A stretch of DNA of 64,000 nt from Serripes groenlandicus (taxonomy: Eukaryota > Mollusca > Bivalvia > Cardiida > Cardiidae): contig JASEVX010000097.1 in assembly GCA_031761405.1 (NCBI GenBank), forward strand, positions 310,001-374,000, read 5' to 3'. Positions 56,707-64,000 of the stretch are shown one piece after another (within the stretch, counting starts at the first letter, position 1; each line of letters begins with the position of its first letter). The notes under the pieces are model-generated. The model worked only from the letters and a program-made list of their open reading frames with translations, was not told where the DNA came from and did not search any database. Position numbers and translations under genes: made by a program.

Positions 56707-57588
56707 CTAGCTATTGACATTTTGAGCAGCCCCTTTTGTTTGATCTGTTTGCTGGTTGTCTAAAAGCCGCAGCCAATTACTGGGCAAAAATATAACAAAA
56801 TAATAATAGAATAAATATAAAAGTAAAAATATATATTTGTGTTGCATTTCATCAATTTCTCCGTAATAACGGTTCGCAACGTGATCGTTATCTTCGGTGG
56901 TCTGTCTCACTCTGGTATTTAATAACTGTTTATCAGAGTCCGGTAAAAAGTTACACTTGCTTAAATAATGTTGGTAACGTGATCTGCCAGCTTGTTTACA
57001 TAGTGGGCAGATTGGCGTTCGTTTAGGACTTGAAGGTAATTTGGGTTTGAAGGTAGATCTCAGAACCTTGGATTTGTTGAGCGATTGAATTTCATCCAGT
57101 AAGCTGTCTAACGCCCGTGAGATCTCAGGTTTGCAGGAAGCTAGTGTCTTCGATCGGAAGTCTGTTCCATAGCGCTGTTTGACAAGAGCCGGGAGACCTG
57201 GATGAATTAAGCGAAGCCACGTCAGAATGATGAAATGTTCCATCGATGGGGTAAGATCTTCGTCGTCAGTTGGGAGGTCCCCATGATGTGTAATATTGCC
57301 ACCTGCCTTGAGAAGGTTGTCTTCTGCGAAACTAATTAGTCTCTGGTACAAATCCTCCGGGCGCTCGTCGGGTTCCAATTTAATGTCATTGAAGTTCAAA
57401 AAGTTTGACCCTGAGCTTTGAAAGCCATAATGAAGACGAATAGCTTGCCATACATTTACTAGGGATGTAGAGTTCTTGATGATCGTACTTCTTGAAATGA
57501 TAGGACAGTAGTTCGCAATTTGTCCAAGCATTAAATCGAGGTGGGCTATTTTCTGTTCCGCTGTACGTCGTTTCGCCTCCGGAACTGC
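56707..57588 (-). pseudogene. Gag-like ORF of the LTR retrotransposon, cut by the assembly gap
   Basis: An open minus frame enters from the gap and runs to 56,707. It holds a gag-type region ([17 protein letters not shown] start, [28 protein letters not shown]) and one zinc-knuckle-like CPLCKQAG ... H ... C. The last 45 residues or so are extraneous sequence from the inserted element. It belongs with the pol remnant at 52,289-54,690 on the same strand, separated by the recombinase element. Confidence 0.75.
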
Positions 57589-57788
57589 NNNNNNNNNNNN
57601 NNNNNNNNNNNNNNNNNNNNNNNNNNNNNNNNNNNNNNNNNNNNNNNNNNNNNNNNNNNNNNNNNNNNNNNNNNNNNNNNNNNNNNNNNNNNNNNNNNNN
57701 NNNNNNNNNNNNNNNNNNNNNNNNNNNNNNNNNNNNNNNNNNNNNNNNNNNNNNNNNNNNNNNNNNNNNNNNNNNNNNNNNNNNNNNN
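57589..57788. other. Assembly gap, 200 N
   Basis: Exactly 200 undetermined bases, so the true length is probably unknown. The two sides do not continue one element: left is gag-like, right is the repeat also seen at 48,350. Confidence 0.99.
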
Positions 57789-59184
57789 AACATATTACAA
57801 TTGTGTTTGTTTAAAAACACTAAGTAATGACACATCTAAAATTAAATAAATATTCCGATGTTTTAGGTATTTTCAGTTTCTTTATTTTGACTCGCATTTA
57901 TGTTTTTTTGTTTTATTTACGAAGACAAAACAGTCCCTATTAGCTAGACTGGTATACTTTATTTTACACTATATACTACATGTACTCAAAAGGCGATAAC
58001 TACAAACCTTTATATCGCAGTCTAATTTGTTTACATACGCGCACCTGCTTGAAGCGTGACTCGCGAATACCAACTGCGTAGATCAATCTACTTTGCAGAG
58101 AGCCGTCTCTTTACACTCACTTACAAATAGTAAATCGTTGGTGATTTAAAATGTTTATTTGGTTCGAAACAAATGAAGAAAAGAACAAACCGAGATAAAA
58201 CTAGTTTTAATAGAAAAATTACTTTGAACGAACACTCTCTGCCTATAAAGAGAGTTTCAAGAACGACACCTCTGCGAATAAGAAAGAATCGGGTCTTTCG
58301 TACAAAATTAGTTCGTCCTTGACAATTTTAAATGTGTCATTTAATTCCCTAAAGGCATATTGCTTCCGATTGACACATAATAATATAATTTTAAAACATG
58401 AGTAGTTTGTTATTTTCGTTATAAAAAAGGAAAGAATTAAAATAAATTAACATGTTGTAGGGCTCAGTTTATGTTCGAAATTAAGTTTAAATTATACAAC
58501 AATTTCAATGAGATTTTACTGTTTAGTTGATATTATATTTCGAAGGTGGTCTAATTTATAAATATTGGACTACATTTCAACATTTGTTAAAGTATGATAT
58601 AATTAGGATGCCAAGCTAATATCATTTTGAGAAAAAGAGAAAACTCATGTCTTCAGCGATTTAACCCTTAACTCATTGTTTTAAAAGTAGATTGCTGCAA
58701 AGGTGTCCACTGTTGACTTTAATAGAGGAAATGTAAAAGGGCGTGCTATTGCATGCAAATCCTAAATTGTCTGTTTTGTGGTTTTATTGAAAAATAATAA
58801 AATTCAAATATGTTGACAAACATCTTGAAAAGTGTATGTGGAATTCACAAATCTTATAATTATTCCTTAATGAAAGCACTGTATACATACTAAGACTAAT
58901 GATTGGCAAGATTTCTCATTTCCATTACTGTTTATGATCAATAACTAGTTGGTTGTGTGTATGGTCAACCTACTTTGGAATAGAGATTGATCATAAACAA
59001 TGAAAGGCTTCAATTAGAATTCACTTCGTTGACAAAACAATGCAAGTTATGATACATTTTCACTTGACCCCACCCCTGATGTTCCAATATGCCCCTCAGT
59101 TGATTCAACTACTATAATGTTAGTGTTATGCATAACTGCACTATGGATATCCGGCGACATTGATGCGTTGCATCAACCTTCTCT
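57789..59184. other. Intergenic, repeats only
   Basis: 57,789-57,960 repeats 48,350-48,540. 58,085-58,125 holds the GCAGAGAGCCGT..TTTACACTCACTTA end motif of the 9,728 element. 58,925-58,990 is an imperfect palindrome (GTTTATGATCAATA / TTGATCATAAAC). No gene. Confidence 0.5.
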
Positions 59185-59916
59185 TGTATATAGACAGAGA
59201 GAATACTACGTTAAACCACAACAAAGCAGATGTGTAGCACTCTACCTGTCTGTTTTATTTATGGCGTCCCGCGAGAAAACCAACATGGTGGTCTCTGCGT
59301 AAATTATCGACCCGGATCAGCCTAAGCATGCCACGCAGGCTAACCCGGACGGACACTTTTCCCCTCCTGTTGATTTTCTGTTTCTGTTTCAGGAATCATT
59401 ACTCTATAGATACCTCTATCCCTCTGAGATGGAAAGTGTCGGCCCTATTAGTCTGCGCAGGCTGATCTGGATCGATACATTACGCAGAATCTATAATGTT
59501 GTTTTTATCATGGAACGGCTCGTTTGTGGCGAGACACATTTGACAGTAAAACAAATGATTAACTTTGTTTTATATTTATCTATGTGTAATACACCTATTT
59601 TGGCACAATCGGACCAAACTACTTCGCTGTTCGTATATTGGATCTGACAACCACACCTAAAAGGTCATCTAAAATTACCCTTAACATTTTTAAATTCATT
59701 ATCAGGTTCTCATTTTGTGTCCAATAAAATCGCACGATACAACCAACGTGCGGCCATCACAGCTTCTCTACATCGGATTGTTATATGGGTTATCTCCCCT
59801 TTTGGTACCTTACGATTTTGTTGGTGACCACTTGATTGGCTAATGCAATGCTCAATCTGAGACGATCTATAATAGACAGTCATCAGATCTAAACGAGCTG
59901 CCTATTGCTTCGAAAT
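59185..59916. repeat. Receptor 3' flanking block next to gene 2
   Basis: Same order as 12,120-12,970, with a foldback element at 59,267-59,521 (CCGCGAGAAAACCAACATGG to CATGGAACGGCTC). Confidence 0.8.
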
Positions 59917-62900
59917 TTAGATTTTGTTTTTTTGTGTTGTTGTGTTGCCAGGGGATACATGTACATTGTCTTCACAACCAGCGTATGCAGGATTTGCATA
60001 AGAATTGACTCCATCATTCGTGGGCTCATCTTCTCTTTCATTGTTTCTGAAATTCAATAAACGAAACAATGTGAAACAAAGCGCACAGTCACACTGAATG
60101 CTTGATATTGTGAATATACAGTAATCGCGGACGCTGAATTGATAATTCGGACTACTTCATTCGACAAAATGTAGTAACAGTGCTCGCTTGAAATGAGTTT
60201 TGAAAATATTGCGGAAAAAGAAGAAATTGCCACAAACTAGCCTTGTTTCCTTTTCCCACATTGTTTTATATAAAACAATTATACATACACGTTTCCAATA
60301 CTTTTCTAAGTTGAATTCAAAGTTTAAACACTCCTGAAGTTTTCAGACTATTTCATTCGAATATAGGAAGATACAGTGTCCTCTTGAATGTTCCGTTGCC
60401 TAATGTAGCAGATGAGTTTTGAAAATATTGTGGAAAAATATGAAATTGCCACAAACGAGCCATATCTTCTTTTCCCACATTCTTTTTTTATATATTTTGA
60501 TGATTTTCTAAGATGTTTCAAAGCCTAGACACCTCTGAAGTATTCGGACTATTTCGTTCGAATATAGGAAGATATAGTCCCCTCTTGAATGCCTTATGCA
60601 GCGGATGAGTTTTTGAAAATATTGTGGATAACAAGAAGTTGCCACAAACGAACCACTTCTCCTTTTCCAACATTGTTTATTCATAAAACAAAAAATATAT
60701 ACCTTTTTTCCTTAATTGTCGTTAATACAGGGGATAAATTATCTTCACTTCCAGAACTTCCAGGATTTTCATTAGTATCGTCTCCACCATTCGCGGAATT
60801 ATCTTTTGTTTCATTATTTCTGAAATTCAAAAAACGAAACAATGTGAAACAAAGCGCACAGCCACGATGAATGCTAGATACTGTGAATCTACAGTTTCCG
60901 CGGAAGCTGAATAGATAATTCGGACTACTTCATTCGAAAAAATGTAGACTTTACATTCCACTATTGAATGTTCTGTCGCCTTATGCAGCAAATTAGTTTT
61001 GAAAATATTGCGGACAAAATATGAAATTGCCACAAACGAGCTATATCTTCTTTTCCAATATTCCTTTATATATTTCGGTGATTTTCTAAGATGTTTCAAA
61101 GCCTAGACACCTCTGAAGTATTCGGACTATTTCGTTCGAATATAGGAAGATATAGTCCCCTCTTGAATGCCTTATGCAGCGGATGAGTTTTTGAAAATAT
61201 TGTGGATAACAAGAAGTTGCCACAAACGAACCACTTCTCCTTTTCCAACATTGTTTATTCATAAAACAAAACATATATACCTTTTTTCCTTAATTGTCGT
61301 TAATACAGGGGATAAATTATCTTCACTTCCAGAACTTCCAGGATTTTCATTAGTATCGTCTCCACCATTCGCGGAATTATCTTTTGTTTCATTATTTCTG
61401 AAATTCAAAAAACGAAACAATGTGAAACAAAGCGCACAGCCACGATGCATGCTAGATACTGTGAATCTACAGTTTCCGCGGACGCTGAATAGATAATTCG
61501 GACTACTTCATTCGAAAAAATGTAGACTTTACATTCCACTATTGAATGTTCTGTCGCCTTATGCAGCAAATTAGTTTTGAAAATATTGCGGGCAAAATAT
61601 GAAATTGCCACAAACGAGCTATATCTTCTTTTCCAATATTCCTTTATATAACCCTATTTCGACGATTTTCTAAGATGTATTCAAAGCTTTAACACCCCTG
61701 AAGTTTTCAGACTATTTCATTCGAATATAGGAATATACAGTGCCCACTTGAATGTTCTGTCGCATTATGCAGCATATGAGTTTTGAAAAAAATGCGGAAA
61801 AAGAAGAAATTGCCACAAACGAGCCATTTTCCTTTTCCCACATTGTTTTATATAACGCAATTTTGTTTACACATTTCCAATAATTTGCTTAGATATATTC
61901 AAAGCTTAAACAACCCTGAAGGGATCAGACTATTTCATTCGAATATAGGAATATACAGTACCCTCTTGAATGCTATGTCGCTTATGCAGCGGATGAGCTT
62001 TGAAGTATTGTGGAAAGAAATGAAATTGCTACAAACGAGCCATATCTTCTTTTCCCACATTCTTGTATGTAACCCTATTTCGATGATAGTTTAATTCATT
62101 CCAGATGTACGAAGAATGTGTTACATCTGTAAAAAGAAATAAATAAACATACTAAATACCTAGACACGCCTGAAGTGTTCAGACTATTTCATTCGAATAT
62201 AGGAATATACAGTGTCCTCTTGAATGCCTTATGCAGCGGACGAGTTTTGAAAATATCGAAGAAAACAAGAAGTTACCCAAAACAAACCACTTCTCTTTTT
62301 CCAACATTGTTTAATCATGAAGACAATATACTTTTTATCGGTATTTTTCGTGAATACAGGGGATAAATAATCTTCACTTCCAGAACTTCCAGCATTTTTA
62401 TTAGTATTGTCGCCACCATTCGCGGGATCATCTTTTGTTTCATTGATCCTGAAATTAAATAAACGAAACAATGTGGAAACAATGTGAAACAATGTGAAAC
62501 AAAGCGCACAGTGACGATGAATGCTAGATACTGTGAATATGCAGTATCCGCGGACGCTGAATACAATACAACACATTACAATATATTTATTCGTAATATA
62601 AGGCCACCGGCCCACAATACATATACAATCTGACAAATTAATTGATTTGAGTAACGTCCAGTAAATATGATCTATATGTACATCTAGGTAATTATGACGG
62701 CATAATAAATAATTTTATTCATTTGTATGTGATTTAACCAAGTATTGACTTCTTTTAATTTCTTCATATAAGTATTTCTTTTTTTGATTGAGATTGTTAA
62801 AGATTTAGCCAATATAAAATTTAAGGCTTTGTGTTGACATTTCATGATCGTATTGAACAGGTGCAGTGTTGATGGTTTATTATACCAATCTTGAGGAAAA

Positions 62901-63870
62901 TAACATTTTCTTATATCATCATATAATGGACAATTCAATAAAAAGTGAAATTCATCCTCAACAACATGTACATTTTTCTTTAAAAACAATATTTACAATA
63001 TCTAAATAATCTTTCAGTCTTGTTATGGTTTCTATTCTATTGATAAATTGTGGTTTGAGCATCTAAAGTTTGCTAAAGTGCGTCGATGTATGTATGTATG
63101 TCATGTCAATTGTTAAGTACACTATCTACTAATAGAGATTTATATTGTTTATAATAATGTGCTTTCGGAGATTCATTAATTTTTGCTTGCCAATTTTGTA
63201 ATGTTTTATTTCTATAATGCGTCGCTTAAATAGTTTTATGAATGTTTTAGAATCACCGACTTCATTTGAAATCCAAACAAATCCAAATCCATGTTCAAAT
63301 AGGAGTGACTTAATTTAAGATGCATATGTTATTCTACCCGATTTTTCCAAAGATCGTAACATGTTATAACACGGCTTAGGAAATATGTGGTCAGGCATAG
63401 TTATCAACTTGGTCCAATATTTAATACAATTACAAATATAATGAACGGCCATTGCATATCGTCCGCATTCTCCTTATACAAAAAAGAAACCAGCTGTATT
63501 TTGATTTGAATTACATAGTCGTTTGCAGAACTTGGCATGTACCTTTTCTGTGCTGTTATAATACCTCATATCCCCAAATGAATGTCAGAACCAAAACATA
63601 GATAATTCGGACTACTACATTCATCAAAATGTAGATACAGAGCACTCTTGAATAATCTGTCGCCTAATGCAACAGATAAGTATTGAACATATTGCGGAGA
63701 AAGAAAAAATATCCACAAACGAACTTTTCCTACATTGTAAAATAAAAAAAAAATATACTGACATATTTTCGTCAATTGTCGAGTATACAGGGTCTGTAGG
63801 TCCTTCACTCCCAGCATTATCATAAGTATTGGCTCCACCATTCGCAGGATCATCTGTTATTTCATTGTTT
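59917..63870 (-). CDS. 3' end of a second receptor gene: cytoplasmic exon array
   Basis: Minus-strand exons 63870-63763 (108 nt), 62448-62332 (117), 61397-61281 (117), 60819-60703 (117) and terminal 60046-59917 (130, TAA). Internal ones are phase 2-2 with CAG|A or CAG|G acceptors and donors GTCAGT, GTATAT, GTATAT and GTATAT. Peptides start NNE(T/I)(K/T)DxxANGG and include DPVYSTIDEN (63.8 kb), SEDYLSPVFT (62.4 kb) and SEDNLSPVLTTI (61.3 and 60.8 kb). The terminal exon encodes SYANPAYAGCEDNVHVSP, so it carries an NPxY motif of the kind bound by PTB domains. The transmembrane and ectodomain exons must lie beyond 64,000. It is paralogous to the gene ending at 12,971 and in the same orientation. 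Confidence 0.75.
60500..61655. repeat. 578-bp tandem duplication in the gene 2 array
   Basis: About 60,500-61,077 and 61,078-61,655 are nearly identical, and each holds one 117-nt tail exon. Differences by eye are a few single bases (for example GATGAATG versus GATGCATG near 60,868 and 61,446). Confidence 0.85.
62560..63597 (-). mobile_element. LINE 3' fragment inserted in the gene 2 array
   Basis: It splits the unit motif GCTGAAT|AGATAATTCGG. On the minus strand it encodes a LINE C-terminus: GECGRYAMAVHYICN, LLFEHGFGFVWISNEVGD, then VVEDEFHFLLNCPLYDDIR (62,960). It ends in a 3' UTR with GGGCCGGTGGCC and AATAAATATATTG. 5' truncated with several stops. Intronic for gene 2. Confidence 0.8.
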
Positions 63871-64000
63871 CTGAAATTCAATAAACGAAACAATGTGAAA
63901 CCATGTGAAACAAAGTGCACAGTCACAGTGAATGCTAGATACTGTGAATATACAGTATCCGCGGACACTGAATAGATAATTCGGACTACTTCATTCGATA

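Overview
The window looks like a piece of a bivalve mollusc nuclear genome (best guess a heterodont clam or mussel; species not determinable by eye). It is AT-rich and intron-rich, and full of short non-autonomous transposons, tRNA-derived SINEs, decayed retroelements and minisatellites. Its coding content is typical of expanded bivalve immune-type families: a RING/B-box/beta-propeller TRIM protein and lectin/EGF-like membrane receptors. There is one assembly gap, 200 N at 57,589-57,788.

Layout. (1) 1-1,925: repeats. (2) 2,738-6,142, minus strand: a three-exon TRIM gene with RING, two B-boxes, coiled coil and NHL-like propeller. All splice sites are readable and in phase. A 1.4 kb minisatellite carrying about 18 CACGTG palindromes lies upstream of it. 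(3) 8.1-12.9 kb: nested MITEs inside a decayed LINE. (4) 12,971-38,509, minus strand: a receptor gene of about 25.5 kb. It has a signal-peptide exon, two galactose-binding-like (fucolectin or F5/8C-like) domains each split 234+192 nt, three 138-nt EGF-like exons and one transmembrane exon. The cytoplasmic tail is encoded by an amplified array of small phase-2 exons (45-108 nt) ending in a stop-bearing exon at 12,971-13,067. Including every exon gives an open frame of 810 codons. An intronless, frameshifted gene remnant of about 3.3 kb sits in its first long intron (32,952-36,316). (5) 38.6-52.3 kb: intergenic SINEs, MITEs, a 45-bp minisatellite and a second copy of the LINE-containing block. 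(6) 52.3-57.6 kb: a decayed LTR retrotransposon (minus strand) interrupted by a tyrosine-recombinase/SGNH-hydrolase element (plus strand). (7) 59.2-64.0 kb: the 3' end of a second, paralogous receptor gene on the minus strand. It has four internal tail exons and a terminal exon, and its ectodomain would lie beyond the window.

Most notable system: the tail-exon arrays. The transmembrane exon ends in phase 2. Every intact tail exon starts and ends in phase 2, has an acceptor and donor, and has a length divisible by three, so any number of copies can be spliced in without changing frame. The exons encode acidic/Asn-rich tails with YSTI-type or degenerate tyrosine motifs, and one terminal exon has an NPAY motif. 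In the first gene, about 3.0 kb of the array is duplicated in tandem almost perfectly, so cytoplasmic modules have been added very recently or have been duplicated by the assembly.
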